The notes: generated by a model not told the origin, from the sequence alone. A stretch of 64,000 nucleotides of DNA from G963923955 sp963923955 (GCA_963923955.1 OZ000552.1:124001-188000); one strand, 5' to 3'; shown: positions 25,648-35,244, counted from the first letter of the stretch. Made by a program: numbers and translations.

Positions 25648-27086
25648 TAGACCCAAGCCTTCCATCTGCGCCTGCCGCAATGCGAACACCGGCAAAAGAG
25701 ATCGGCGTAAAAATAGCCCCCGGGATCTTTCGTGCCTATGACATTCGCGGCATTGTCGGCGAGACGCTGGATGCGGATATTGTCAAGACAATCGGCCGGG
25801 CGCTCGGCAGCGAGGCAAAGGCGCGTGGACAGCAGTGCATGGTCGTTGGCCGTGATGGGCGCAGCTCCAGCCCGGAACTGGGCGCGGCCCTGATCGCTGG
25901 CTTGCGCGCCGCCGGGCGGGATGTGATCGATGTCGGCCTCGTGCCAACGCCGGTGCTGTATTTTGCCACCCACTTTTTGCAAACCGCCAGCGGCGTGATG
26001 CTGACCGGCAGCCACAACGGCCCGGAATACAATGGGCTTAAGATTGTGCTGGGGCATGAGACCTTGTCGGAAGAGGCAATCCAGGGCATCTACCGGCGCA
26101 TTAGCGCGGGCGATCTCAGCGCGGGTGAAGGCGGCCTTAAGAGCGCCGCGATCATCCCTGAATATATCCGCCGTATCGTGGATGAGATCCCGGCTCCCGT
26201 GAGCGATGCGTTCAAGCTGGTGGTGGATTGCGGCAATGGCGTGGCCGGTGTTGTGGCGCCGCAGTTATTGCGCGCCCTCGGGCATGATGTCATTGAGCTT
26301 TACTGCGATGTGGACGGCAGCTTCCCGAATCACCACCCCGACCCCAGCCAACCGGAGAATCTGCAAGTGCTTATCAATAAGGTAAAGGCGGAAGGGGCGG
26401 ACCTGGGGCTTGCCTTTGATGGGGATGGCGATCGGCTGGGTGTTGTGGATGGCGCCGGGAATATTATCTGGCCGGACCGGCAGCTGATGTTCCTGGCCAA
26501 GGATGTGCTCACACGCAATGCGGGCGCGCCGATCATCTTCGATGTGAAATGCAGCCGCCATCTAAAATCAATCATTGAGGCGAGCGGCGGGCAGGCGCTG
26601 ATGTACAAGACCGGGCATTCACTCATCAAGGCCAAGATGAAGGAGATTGGTGCGCCGCTTGCCGGGGAGATGAGCGGGCATATCTTCTTCAAGGAAAGGT
26701 GGTACGGCTTTGATGATGCCTTATATACCGCCGCGCGCATGCTGGAAATACTAGTGAATGCCGGGCAGACGCCTGAGCAGGCCTTTGCCGAGATCCCGGA
26801 AGGGATCGCAACGCCGGAGCTAAAAGTTGCGCTGCCCGAAGAACGGCATCAGGCCTTTATGCAGGAATTAAAGAGCCAAGCCGCCTTTGATAAGGCCGAG
26901 ATCATTGACATTGACGGGCTGCGGGTGGAGTTTGCCGACGGCTGGGGCCTGATCCGGCCATCGAATACTACGCCCTATCTGGTATTACGTTTCGAGGCCG
27001 ATGACCGGGCTGCGCTTAAGCGTATTCAGGGGGAGTTTCGCGATCTACTGCTCGCCCTGGACGCCGATCTGCCGCTGCCTTTTTAA
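25644..27086 (+). CDS. algC: Phosphomannomutase/phosphoglucomutase
   Basis: Interconverts hexose 6- and 1-phosphates for LPS, alginate-like and other polysaccharides. The 480 residues hold IFRAYDIRGIVGETL, the phosphoserine loop VMLTGSHNGPEYNG, the Mg-binding DGDGDR (AFDGDGDRLGVVD) and the sugar-binding GEMSGHIFF. The active-site loop has NGP where many relatives have NPP. It lies in the dut-algC-argB neighbourhood also seen in Pseudomonas. The start overlaps the upstream membrane gene as ATGA, so the two are probably co-translated. Confidence 0.95.
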   Translation: MIDPSLPSAPAAMRTPAKEIGVKIAPGIFRAYDIRGIVGETLDADIVKTIGRALGSEAKARGQQCMVVGRDGRSSSPELGAALIAGLRAAGRDVIDVGLVPTPVLYFATHFLQTASGVMLTGSHNGPEYNGLKIVLGHETLSEEAIQGIYRRISAGDLSAGEGGLKSAAIIPEYIRRIVDEIPAPVSDAFKLVVDCGNGVAGVVAPQLLRALGHDVIELYCDVDGSFPNHHPDPSQPENLQVLINKVKAEGADLGLAFDGDGDRLGVVDGAGNIIWPDRQLMFLAKDVLTRNAGAPIIFDVKCSRHLKSIIEASGGQALMYKTGHSLIKAKMKEIGAPLAGEMSGHIFFKERWYGFDDALYTAARMLEILVNAGQTPEQAFAEIPEGIATPELKVALPEERHQAFMQELKSQAAFDKAEIIDIDGLRVEFADGWGLIRPSNTTPYLVLRFEADDRAALKRIQGEFRDLLLALDADLPLPF

Positions 27087-27117
27087 GAGATAAAAGACGA
27101 CCCGTTACGAAACCTTC

Positions 27118-28047
27118 ATGCCTGCCCAGCAACAAACAAGCGGCCCGGCCGGGGCTGATGCCATCGCCAGGGTCTTGACCGAGGCGCTGCCCTATATTCG
27201 GCGCTTTAACGAGAAGACCATCGTGATCAAATACGGCGGCCATGCCATGTCGGATGAGCGGCTAAAGAGTGGTTTTGCGCGCGATGTCGCCCTGATGAAA
27301 CTGGTCGGGATGAACCCGATCATCGTGCACGGCGGCGGCCCGCAGATCGGCAGGCTGCTGGAGCAGCTCGGCAAGGAAAGCCGCTTTGTCAACGGCCTGC
27401 GGGTAACCGACAGTGAGACAATGGACGTGGTGGAGATGGTGCTGGGCGGGCTGGTGAACAAGGAGATCGTGAACCTGCTCAATCGCCACGGCGGCCATGC
27501 TGTTGGCTTAAGCGGCAAAGACGGCGACTTGATCCGGGCCAGGAAGCTGGTGTTCACGCGCGATAAGCCGGCGCTTAGGGCGCCGGAAATCATCGACATC
27601 GGCCATGTCGGCGAGGTGGCCGACATCAATGTGGCGGTCGTGGATATGTTGATCAAGGGAGATTTTATCCCGGTGATTGCCCCTATCGGCGTCGGTGCAG
27701 ACGGCCAATCCTACAACATCAACGCCGATCTGGTTGCCGGCCGGCTGGCCCGGGTGATGCAGGCCGAGAAGTTGATCATGCTGACCAATACCGCCGGTGT
27801 GCTTGATGCCGATGACAAAGTGCTGACCGGCTTATCACGCAGCGAGCTCCGCGCCCTGGTAGACGAGGGCGCGGTTCACGGCGGCATGTTGCCGAAGATC
27901 CATTCGGCCTTGGATGCGATCAGCGCCGGTGTCAATGCGGTGCATATTATTGATGGCCGGGTTGAGCATGCGGTGTTGCTGGAGTTGTTGACGGATCATG
28001 GTGTGGGGACATTGATCGAGCGCCGGGATGGGCATCCAAGTGAATGA
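27118..28047 (+). CDS. argB: Acetylglutamate kinase
   Basis: Phosphorylates N-acetylglutamate, the second and often controlling step of arginine synthesis. The 309 residues contain the amino-acid kinase motifs KYGGHAM, VHGGGPQIG and NADLVAGRLA, and NTAGVLD. The N-terminal extension of about 20 residues before LPYIRRF suggests the arginine-sensitive hexameric form; this is inference. Its last 20 bases overlap slmA. No other arginine genes are nearby. Confidence 0.96.
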   Translation: MPAQQQTSGPAGADAIARVLTEALPYIRRFNEKTIVIKYGGHAMSDERLKSGFARDVALMKLVGMNPIIVHGGGPQIGRLLEQLGKESRFVNGLRVTDSETMDVVEMVLGGLVNKEIVNLLNRHGGHAVGLSGKDGDLIRARKLVFTRDKPALRAPEIIDIGHVGEVADINVAVVDMLIKGDFIPVIAPIGVGADGQSYNINADLVAGRLARVMQAEKLIMLTNTAGVLDADDKVLTGLSRSELRALVDEGAVHGGMLPKIHSALDAISAGVNAVHIIDGRVEHAVLLELLTDHGVGTLIERRDGHPSE

Positions 28048-28636
28048 CGGGAAAAGACCGCCGCGCGCTGCGCAGATCCTGCAGGCCCTGGCGCAAGAGT
28101 TGGCAGACAGGCCCGGTGCGCGGATTACCACCGCCGCCTTGGCAGGGGCGGTCGGTGTGTCCGAGGCCGCCCTGTATCGCCACTTCCCCAGCAAGGCCAG
28201 GATCTTCGAGGGCCTGATTGATTTTGCAGAAGACTCCGTGTTTTCGCTGCTTAATCGCATTATGGAACAAGAGCAGGATGCCGCCCGGCGCTGTGAGAAG
28301 ACAATGAAACTGCTATTGGGCTTTGCCGAGCGCAACCCGGGCATTAGCCGCATCCTGCTTGGCGATGCTCTAATCGGGGAAAACGAGCGCCTGCGGGCGC
28401 GGGCGGCCGGCTTTTTTGCCCGCATAGAAACGCAACTAAAACAGGTTCTTCGCGAGGCTAATCTCACCAGCACTAAGCGTCCGGCAATCCCCATAGCGGC
28501 CGCTGCCAATCAGATAATGGCCTTGATCGAAGGCCGCATGAACCAGTATGTGCGCAGCAATTTTGCCTATAAACCCACCGCCCATATTTCTGAGCAGTGG
28601 GCGGCGTTGGAAGTGGGCTTGTTCCGGGATGTTTAA
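28028..28636 (+). CDS. slmA: Nucleoid occlusion factor SlmA
   Basis: A TetR-family DNA-binding protein that blocks FtsZ assembly over the chromosome. The 202 residues begin with a helix-turn-helix domain (ITTAALAGAVGVSEAALYRH and FPSKARIFEGLI). The ligand-domain region includes LLLGFAERNPGISRIL, characteristic of SlmA rather than of drug-efflux TetR repressors. It starts within the end of argB, a 20-base overlap in another frame, so its translation is probably coupled to argB. Confidence 0.93.
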   Translation: MGIQVNDGKRPPRAAQILQALAQELADRPGARITTAALAGAVGVSEAALYRHFPSKARIFEGLIDFAEDSVFSLLNRIMEQEQDAARRCEKTMKLLLGFAERNPGISRILLGDALIGENERLRARAAGFFARIETQLKQVLREANLTSTKRPAIPIAAAANQIMALIEGRMNQYVRSNFAYKPTAHISEQWAALEVGLFRDV

Positions 28637-28648
28637 GGGAGCGCTGAT

Positions 28649-29284
28649 TTAATTAGCCGGCTTTGCCCCGGTCAGCGTGTTAAATCGGTCGATGTATTCG
28701 GCATAAGAGGCCTTGACCGTCTCTTGCTCCTCAAGTTTGCCGGCGATGAATTTCTCATTATCTTTGACCTGGCGGCGCAATGATGCAATGTCTTTTTGCA
28801 GGTTTTCATTGGGCGTCTTGCCGGCACGTTCCACTGTGGCCGCGGCCGCAATCAGCTTGTTAAGATCCTGCTGGATCTTTTCCCGACGCTTGCTGGCCAG
28901 GTTGATGCTGGATTGAATGGTGGCGATATCCTCATCACGCTTTCTTTCGATGCCGCCGACATCGGTGTAGGTATCGAGCAGCAGTTTGTCCTGGCGCGCC
29001 TGTTGCTCTGCCTGGCGTTGTTTTTCCGCGGCGATGGCTGCAAGCCGTGCCTCTTCGGCCAACTCCTCACTCGTCTTGGTCCTGGCCTGCTCACTCTTGA
29101 TCATGCCTTGTGCGCTGATCTCCTGATGGCCTTGTTGTGCAAACTCGGGCGGCACCTTGTTGCCGCATTCGCGGATGCCCTCATGGTTTTTCCAGCACTT
29201 AAATGCCGCATGGGCCGGCATGGACATTGACAGTGCGCTCAAGATGAACAGTGCTGCGAGCGGCAAGTGGTTTTTAGCAGGCAT
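28649..29284 (-). CDS. Secreted DUF4124-type coiled-coil protein
   Basis: I recognise a family but not a function. ATG 29284, preceded by GGAGA, gives a signal peptide ending SMPAHA, then a short DUF4124-like opening FKCWKNHEGIRECGNKVPPE with two cysteines. Most of the rest (residues 60-200) is charged and predicted to be coiled coil, rich in Glu, Lys and Gln. It is likely periplasmic. It is convergent with slmA and not clearly part of an operon. Confidence 0.75.
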   Translation of the reverse strand: MPAKNHLPLAALFILSALSMSMPAHAAFKCWKNHEGIRECGNKVPPEFAQQGHQEISAQGMIKSEQARTKTSEELAEEARLAAIAAEKQRQAEQQARQDKLLLDTYTDVGGIERKRDEDIATIQSSINLASKRREKIQQDLNKLIAAAATVERAGKTPNENLQKDIASLRRQVKDNEKFIAGKLEEQETVKASYAEYIDRFNTLTGAKPAN

Positions 29285-29359
29285 GGCGTCTCCTTCTTTC
29301 AAGTCAGGCTCATTCTAGATTATAGCAGCTAAGGCAGTCGATTGACACAATACAAACGC

Positions 29360-30016
29360 TCACACAGCGCCGGTATTTATGCCGTATTCTCTGCGATAAT
29401 TTTGCATATCCGCCAGCGGCCTTGCATATTCCGGCTTATCGCGCAGGTATTCAAGCAGATTATCCAGCGTGATGATGCTTATGACCTGCAAATCATGGGC
29501 TTGTTCAAGGGCTTGCGCGGCAGAGGTCTCACCTTTGCCGCGTTCTTGCCGATCCAGGGCGATTACCACACCGGCGGCACGCGCCCCGGCCGCGCTAATA
29601 ATAGCAACGGACAAGTCAACCGAGCCGCCGGCGCTAATCACATCATCGATGATTAACACCCGGCCCTGCAATGCAGCGCCGAAGGTCATGCCGCCTTCGC
29701 CGTGATCTTTCTCCTCCTTGCGATTAAAGCAACAGGGCAGGCTGCGCCCGTATTTTTGCGCATAGGCAATCGCGAGCGCCGCGGCCAAGGGAATGCCCTT
29801 GTAAGCGGGCCCGAACAGCATATCAAATTCAAGGCCGGCGGCCGCAATGGCCTCGGCATAGTAGACACCCAAGCCGTGCAGGCCGGTGCCGTCATTGAAC
29901 AAGGCGGAGTTAAAAAAATAAGGGCTGCGGCGGCCTGATCGCAGCGTGAACTCGCCAAAGCGCAGGGCCTGTTTTTCAATGGCGAAATCAATGAATGCTC
30001 TTTGATAGTCCTGCAT
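29360..30016 (-). CDS. pyrE: Orotate phosphoribosyltransferase
   Basis: Joins orotate to PRPP to give orotidylate in pyrimidine synthesis. The 218 residues contain FTLRSGRRSPYFFNSALF, the KGI loop (YKGIPLA), and the PRPP-binding motif VLIIDDVISAGGS. Length is standard for the proteobacterial enzyme. It is transcribed leftward. In E. coli and Pseudomonas it also lies near slmA or argB. The other pyr genes of this window are about 14 kb away. Confidence 0.97.
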   Translation of the reverse strand: MQDYQRAFIDFAIEKQALRFGEFTLRSGRRSPYFFNSALFNDGTGLHGLGVYYAEAIAAAGLEFDMLFGPAYKGIPLAAALAIAYAQKYGRSLPCCFNRKEEKDHGEGGMTFGAALQGRVLIIDDVISAGGSVDLSVAIISAAGARAAGVVIALDRQERGKGETSAAQALEQAHDLQVISIITLDNLLEYLRDKPEYARPLADMQNYRREYGINTGAV

Positions 30017-30099
30017 TAAGATAAAAGCTGTCTTTAATGGGTCAGCAGAAAAAACCTTAAGCCGGCGCAGCCCCCGGCCTGGCGGGACAATGCGCGAGT

Positions 30100-30543
30100 C
30101 TAATTCGTAAAAAACTGCTGCTGGAATGACAGGGAAAAGGGCTTGTCCTCGCCTTCCGGGGTGATGCTGAGTTCATAGCGGAGCGTTTCCTTATGATCTA
30201 TCGTGGTCTCGGCGATGTAGTAGATCGCGCCGCGTTCGCTTAATTCCCGCACCTTTAATTCCCGTAATTGCGCATTGAGGTTCGTTGCGGTCGCCCTTAT
30301 CTCTGCCCGCACCGGCGCGCCGGTGGTCTCCATGACCTTTTTCAAGACCGAGATATTCAACAAGGCGCGGTTTTTACTGCGCGGGATCTTGTAAGACCTG
30401 GCCACTTCCCTGGTGAGTATGTCCGTGGTGAAGGCGCTGTAGTGAACGGTATAATCACCAAAGCGCTGTGACTGCTCTGCCTGTGCCGGCAATGAGAACG
30501 CGGCCAGACAGCTTATCAGTATGCTTGCAATGCATCTAAACAT
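30100..30543 (-). CDS. DUF4426 periplasmic protein
   Basis: A 147-residue secreted protein of unknown function. A signal peptide ends at LPAQA, followed by QRFGDYTVHYSAFTTDILT, the hallmark opening of DUF4426. The rest is beta-rich. AAGGGG precedes the ATG. In Pseudomonas its homologue lies between metX-metW and yggT-proC-yggS-pilT; here the yggT side is kept and metX is absent. It is likely co-transcribed with yggT. Confidence 0.85.
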   Translation of the reverse strand: MFRCIASILISCLAAFSLPAQAEQSQRFGDYTVHYSAFTTDILTREVARSYKIPRSKNRALLNISVLKKVMETTGAPVRAEIRATATNLNAQLRELKVRELSERGAIYYIAETTIDHKETLRYELSITPEGEDKPFSLSFQQQFFTN

Positions 30544-30634
30544 AGCGCTACCCCTTAAAAAGTGAAATCGGCTTTGCTAACTATAGCAGAGATTTTAAGA
30601 TTGATGCTGCAAATGCCGTAGTGCGTAAAAAGCA

Positions 30635-31213
30635 TCAGCGGCCGGCGAGGCTGCTGCCCAGGTCCATGAGCGGCGCAACGCCCAGGGCCAGCAGCAGATA
30701 CAGCGCCAGCAGAGCCGCCAGCGGCGACCAATCCAGCCCGGCGGTGGTCGGCAGGCGCCGACGGATGGGGCGCAGCAAAGGTTCCGTCAGTTGGTGGATG
30801 AGAACGGTCAAGGGGTTATACGCACCGGGATTTATCCAGCTAATGATGACCATGATAAAAATCAGGAAGATATAGACATAGATTGCCAGCCGTAGCAGCT
30901 CTGCCAGGCTCAGCACTAGCAAGGCGGCGGGCTTGGGCATGCCCCCGTGCAGCAGCAGCGCGATCAGCACCAACTCCAGCATTTGCAGCAGCACCAGCAG
31001 CACGATGGCCGATAGGTCTATGCCGGCAAGGCCGGGGATAAAGCGGCGTAAAAAACGCAAGGGCGGATTGGTGAGCGTGACGATGGCCTGGGATATGGGG
31101 TTATAAAAATCCGCCCGCACGCTTTGCAACAGCAGCCGTAATAATACCAGCAGCAGATACAGGCCCAGCACAAACTGCACCAGGGTCAGGCCGGCCTGGG
31201 CCAGATAACTCAT
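30635..31213 (-). CDS. yggT: YggT family membrane protein
   Basis: A small integral membrane protein of 192 residues with two copies of the YggT unit: FYNPISQAIVTLTNPPLRFLRR and INPGAYNPLTVLIHQLTEPL, each preceded by hydrophobic helices. Proposed roles in cell division or osmotic tolerance are not settled. It overlaps proC by four bases as ATGA and follows the conserved yggS-proC-yggT order. Confidence 0.92.
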   Translation of the reverse strand: MSYLAQAGLTLVQFVLGLYLLLVLLRLLLQSVRADFYNPISQAIVTLTNPPLRFLRRFIPGLAGIDLSAIVLLVLLQMLELVLIALLLHGGMPKPAALLVLSLAELLRLAIYVYIFLIFIMVIISWINPGAYNPLTVLIHQLTEPLLRPIRRRLPTTAGLDWSPLAALLALYLLLALGVAPLMDLGSSLAGR

Positions 31214-32049
31214 TGGCCGGCGTCTTGCCCAAATTCGTCGGCAAGCGCTACGGAGCGCCGCCTTGCCGCTCCCAGCGCATCCGCAAACAGCCCTTCCATG
31301 TCGCCCTGTTGGGTCAAAACCTTCAGCGCCGCTTCCGTCGTGCCGCCGGGCGAGGTGACCTGTTGGCGCAGCGTGGCGGCATCATCCTTGCTTTCCCGGG
31401 CCATTTTGGCGGCGCCAGAGACCGTCTCTACGCTCAACAGGCGTGCCTGCGCTTGCCCCAGCCCCAGCTTGATCGCGGCCTTCTCCAAAACCTCGATCAG
31501 CAGGAAGACATAGGCCGGGCCGCTGCCGGATAGGGCGGTGACGGCATCCATCAGCGCCTCCTCTTCCAGCCACAGCGCCATGCCCACAGAGCGCAGCAGG
31601 CCCTCCGCCAGCGCCCGTTGTTCATCGCTGACGGCGGCGTTGGCATACAGCGCTGCGGCACCGGCGCCGATCAAGGCCGGCGTATTGGGCATGGCGAGCA
31701 CGATGGGAAATTGGCCGCCCAGCCAGCCCTCCAGCACCGCCACCGGCACACCGGCGGCAATGGAGATGAGCAGGGGCGGACGCGCTTGCAAGGCAGCGGC
31801 CAGGCTTGATACCGTGGCCTGCATGGCCTGCGGCTTGACCGCGAGCACAACAACATCGGCCGCAGCAATCGCTTGTTCGTTGTCCGCCACGGGCGCCACG
31901 CCGAGCGTCTCTTGCGTCTTGGCCCGTTGCGCCGGGTCGGGATCAGCAGCGCAAAGCAGGGCGGCGGGATGACCAGCGGCGAGCAGGCCGCCCATGAGGC
32001 TCCGGCCCATGTTGCCGCAGCCGATAAAGGCGATGTGATTTTTTTTCAT
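31210..32049 (-). CDS. proC: Pyrroline-5-carboxylate reductase
   Basis: The last step of proline synthesis, reducing pyrroline-5-carboxylate with NAD(P)H. The Rossmann opening IAFIGCGNMGRSLMGGLLAAG starts at residue 5 from ATG 32049. The long open frame upstream of that ATG has no family resemblance and is ignored. The C-terminal domain contains ALSGSGPAYVFLLIE and TSPGGTTEAALKVL, the family signature. It overlaps yggT downstream. Length (279) is normal. Confidence 0.96.
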   Translation of the reverse strand: MKKNHIAFIGCGNMGRSLMGGLLAAGHPAALLCAADPDPAQRAKTQETLGVAPVADNEQAIAAADVVVLAVKPQAMQATVSSLAAALQARPPLLISIAAGVPVAVLEGWLGGQFPIVLAMPNTPALIGAGAAALYANAAVSDEQRALAEGLLRSVGMALWLEEEALMDAVTALSGSGPAYVFLLIEVLEKAAIKLGLGQAQARLLSVETVSGAAKMARESKDDAATLRQQVTSPGGTTEAALKVLTQQGDMEGLFADALGAARRRSVALADEFGQDAGQ

Positions 32050-32143
32050 AAACGCATGCAGATTTTGGGCGGCCACGAGGCCGGAGTGTAGCACAGGGCG
32101 GGATTGCGCGTTCGGCCGGGATGAGCTTAACAGGCAAAGGCGG

Positions 32144-32833
32144 CTAGGGCTTTTGCCGGGGCCCGAAGATGGCCGTGCCCAGCCTGACCATGCTTGCGCC
32201 TTCGGCGATTGCCGCTTGCATATCCCCCGTGGTGCCCATTGAGAGCGTATCGAGCGCCAGGCCGGCCTGCTGCAGCGCAGAATAGCACTGGTGGAGCAGC
32301 TGAAATGCCCGGCGCTGTTGCGCAAAATCGCCTGTTAGCGCCGGCATCGTCATCAGCCCCCGCAGGCGCAGCTTGGGCAGCGCCGCAATCGACTCAGCCA
32401 ACTCCAGCGCCTGGTCGGGTTCAATGCCGGATTTTGTTCTCTCCCCACTGATGTTCACCTGGATGCAAACGTTCAGGGCGGGCAGATCCGCCGGGCGGGC
32501 CGCGTTCAGTCGCGTGGCAATTTTGATCCGATCAACGCAATGCACCCAGTCGAAATGCCGGCCAATGAGCCTCGTCTTATTGGATTGAATGGGGCCGATA
32601 AAATGCCAGCAGAGCCCATGCTGACGCAGCGCATCTATCTTGGCGACGGCCTCCTGGACATAATTTTCCCCGAAATCCCGTTGCCCGGCCCTGGCGGCAG
32701 CCACGATGTCGGCAATGGGGCGCATCTTGCTGACCGCCAGCAGCCTGACCGCTCCGGACGGACGGCCGAATTTCCGCTCTGCCGCGGCGATTTCCCGGCG
32801 CACCTCATTTAGGTTCGCTTCGATGTTTTGCAT
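32144..32833 (-). CDS. yggS: PLP homeostasis protein YggS (PLPBP family)
   Basis: A monomeric pyridoxal-phosphate-binding protein that maintains vitamin B6 balance; no catalytic activity is established. The 229 residues carry the PLP lysine in LLAVSKMRP, then RDFGENYVQEAVAKI, HFIGPIQSNK and the phosphate-binding LSMGTTGDMQAAI. It is the first gene of the leftward yggS-proC-yggT set and is divergent from pilT. Confidence 0.95.
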   Translation of the reverse strand: MQNIEANLNEVRREIAAAERKFGRPSGAVRLLAVSKMRPIADIVAAARAGQRDFGENYVQEAVAKIDALRQHGLCWHFIGPIQSNKTRLIGRHFDWVHCVDRIKIATRLNAARPADLPALNVCIQVNISGERTKSGIEPDQALELAESIAALPKLRLRGLMTMPALTGDFAQQRRAFQLLHQCYSALQQAGLALDTLSMGTTGDMQAAIAEGASMVRLGTAIFGPRQKP

Positions 32834-32959
32834 GAAATATCGCTAGGCTATATTGGAAAAAATCAGTACCATTGTATTGTATCTGCAAAGAACGAAGGAA
32901 GCGCTGCGCCAAATCAGCGCCTTCACAAAGAATAAATGGCTGTCCCTTAGGAGGTATAG

Positions 32960-33994
32960 ATGGACATCGGTGATTTACTTGCCTTTGGCGTTAAAAACGG
33001 TTGTTCCGACCTGCATCTCTCCGCCGGCATGCCGCCTATGATGCGGATTTCCGGCGATATGAAAAAGATCAATGCACCGCCCATGGAGCACAAACAGGTG
33101 CATGAGTTGGTGTATGACATCATGAACGACAAGCAGCGCAAGGACTTCGAGGAGTTTCTGGAATGTGACTTCTCTTTCGAGATCCCGGGTCTGGCGCGCT
33201 TTCGGGTCAATGCCGCCAACCAGAACCGCGGCACCTTTGCCGTGTTTCGTACCATCCCTTCTGAAATCCTGTCGCTGGAGCAGCTAAAAGCGCCGAAGAT
33301 CTTTGAAGAAATCTCGGAATATCCGCGCGGCGTGGTGCTGGTGACCGGGCCTACCGGCTCGGGGAAATCCACCACCTTGGCCGGCATGATCAACTACAAA
33401 AACGAGACCGAATACGGCCATATCTTAACCTTGGAAGACCCGATCGAATTCGTGCATCAAAGCAAGCGTTGTCTGATTAACCAGCGCGAGATCCATCGCG
33501 ATACCTTAGGCTTCACCGAGGCGCTGCGCTCGGCGCTGCGCGAGGATCCGGACGTGATCTTAGTCGGCGAGATGCGGGATCTGGAGACCATCCGCTTGGC
33601 GCTGGAAGCCGCCGAGACGGGTCACGTTGTCTTCGGCACCTTGCATACCAGCTCGGCCGCCAAGACCATCGACCGCGTGGTGGACGTATTCCCGGCGGAG
33701 GAGAAAGACATGGTGCGGGCGATGATGTCCGAGTCCCTACGCGCGGTGATCTCGCAGACCCTGCTGAAGAAAAAGGGCGGTGGCCGCGTGGCGGCGCACG
33801 AGATCATGATCGGCACCCCCGCCATCCGTAACCTGATCCGGGAAAACAAGATCGCGCAGATGTACTCGGCCATCCAGACCGGCGCACAATTCGGCATGAA
33901 GACTTTGGATCAGGACCTGGAAAGGCTGATACGAGAAGGGCTCGTGGATCGAAACGAAGCGCGCTCAAAGGCCGCGAATAAAGACAATTTCTAA
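32960..33994 (+). CDS. pilT: Type IV pilus retraction ATPase PilT
   Basis: The hexameric motor that depolymerises type IV pili to drive twitching. The 344 residues have a PAS-like N-terminal domain and a RecA-like core: Walker A GPTGSGKST (130-138), Asp box LTLEDPIEF, Walker B VILVGEMRD (199-207), His box TGHVVFGTLHT, and the C-terminal AIRNLIRE motif (288-295). That motif is the one known to be needed for retraction. It is divergent from yggS and leads a tandem of three related genes. Confidence 0.97.
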   Translation: MDIGDLLAFGVKNGCSDLHLSAGMPPMMRISGDMKKINAPPMEHKQVHELVYDIMNDKQRKDFEEFLECDFSFEIPGLARFRVNAANQNRGTFAVFRTIPSEILSLEQLKAPKIFEEISEYPRGVVLVTGPTGSGKSTTLAGMINYKNETEYGHILTLEDPIEFVHQSKRCLINQREIHRDTLGFTEALRSALREDPDVILVGEMRDLETIRLALEAAETGHVVFGTLHTSSAAKTIDRVVDVFPAEEKDMVRAMMSESLRAVISQTLLKKKGGGRVAAHEIMIGTPAIRNLIRENKIAQMYSAIQTGAQFGMKTLDQDLERLIREGLVDRNEARSKAANKDNF

Positions 33995-34025
33995 CACGCT
34001 AATAAGGCAAAGCGGAGTAATCCTA

Positions 34026-35189
34026 ATGGAACGCGAACAAGCGATTAAATTCATGCGCGACCTGCTCAAGCTGATGATTGACAAGAAGGGCTCGGATCTA
34101 TTCATCACCGCCGGTTATCCGCCGGCCATGAAGGCGCAAGGCAAGATGACGCCCATGTCGAAGACTGCCTTGAACCCCGATAATTCCAAGGCGCTTTGCT
34201 ATGCCATTATGAACGACCGCCAGTTGAAGGAATTTGAGGCCACGAAGGAATGTAATTTTGCCGTCTCTCCGCCCGGCGTCGGCCGCTTTCGCGCCAACGC
34301 CTTCGTGCAGCGCGGCTCCTGCGGCATGGTCTTGCGTGTGATCGAGACTGAGGTGCCGAACATCGACAAGCTCAAGCTGCCGGAGGTATTAAAAGACGTG
34401 GTCATGACCAAGAACGGCCTGATCATCATGGTGGGCGGCACCGGCTCCGGCAAATCCACTTCACTGGCGGCGCTGATCGATTATCGCAACCGCAACAGCT
34501 ATGGCCATATCATCACCATCGAAGACCCGATTGAATACCTGCATCCGCATAAGAACTGCGTCATCATGCAGCGCGAGGTGGGCGTGGATACGGACGACTG
34601 GGACATTGCCCTGAAAAACACCCTGCGCCAGGCACCGGATGTGATCCTGCTGGGCGAGATCCGCGACCGGGAAACCATGGAGTTCGGCATTGCCTTCGCC
34701 GAGACCGGGCATCTGGCCATGGCAACCCTGCATGCGAATAGCTCCAACCAGGCCCTGGATCGGATCATCAACTTCTTCCCCGAACAACGCAAGACGCAGC
34801 TTTTGATGGACTTGTCCTTGAACTTAAAAGCGGTCATTTCCCAACGCCTGGTCAAGACCCCGGACGGCAAGGGCCGCCATGCGGCGATCGAGATACTGCT
34901 GAACTCGCCCCTGATCTCGGACTTGATCCTGAAAGGCGAGGTGCATGAAATCAAGGCCATCATGCAAAAATCCAAGGAGCAAGGCATGCAGACCTTTGAT
35001 CAGGCGCTGTTTGATCTGCAACAGGCGGATAAAATTTCCTACGATGAGGCGCTGCGTAATGCTGACTCCGTGAACGAGCTGCGTCTGAAGATCAAACTCG
35101 AAGGCAAGGATGCCAAGGAAAGCGACAAGCTGGCCGGCCTGGATCACCTAAGCCTGAAAGAAGAAAAAGACGAATCCAGAGTGATGTAA
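34026..35189 (+). CDS. pilU: Type IV pilus accessory retraction ATPase PilU
   Basis: A PilT relative that assists retraction under load. The 387 residues show Walker A GGTGSGKST (137-145), Asp box ITIEDPIEY, and His box TGHLAMATLHANSS. The PilT AIRNLIRE motif is replaced by PLISDLILKGEVHEIK, as expected for PilU. The acidic/basic C-terminal tail ends SRVM. It follows pilT by 31 bases with a GGAG ribosome site, and a third paralogue follows. Confidence 0.95.
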   Translation: MEREQAIKFMRDLLKLMIDKKGSDLFITAGYPPAMKAQGKMTPMSKTALNPDNSKALCYAIMNDRQLKEFEATKECNFAVSPPGVGRFRANAFVQRGSCGMVLRVIETEVPNIDKLKLPEVLKDVVMTKNGLIIMVGGTGSGKSTSLAALIDYRNRNSYGHIITIEDPIEYLHPHKNCVIMQREVGVDTDDWDIALKNTLRQAPDVILLGEIRDRETMEFGIAFAETGHLAMATLHANSSNQALDRIINFFPEQRKTQLLMDLSLNLKAVISQRLVKTPDGKGRHAAIEILLNSPLISDLILKGEVHEIKAIMQKSKEQGMQTFDQALFDLQQADKISYDEALRNADSVNELRLKIKLEGKDAKESDKLAGLDHLSLKEEKDESRVM

Positions 35190-35244
35190 CGCGCCTAATT
35201 ATCTTAAGCGTATTTTTCTGTTCATAATAAAAAGGTAATCGTTA

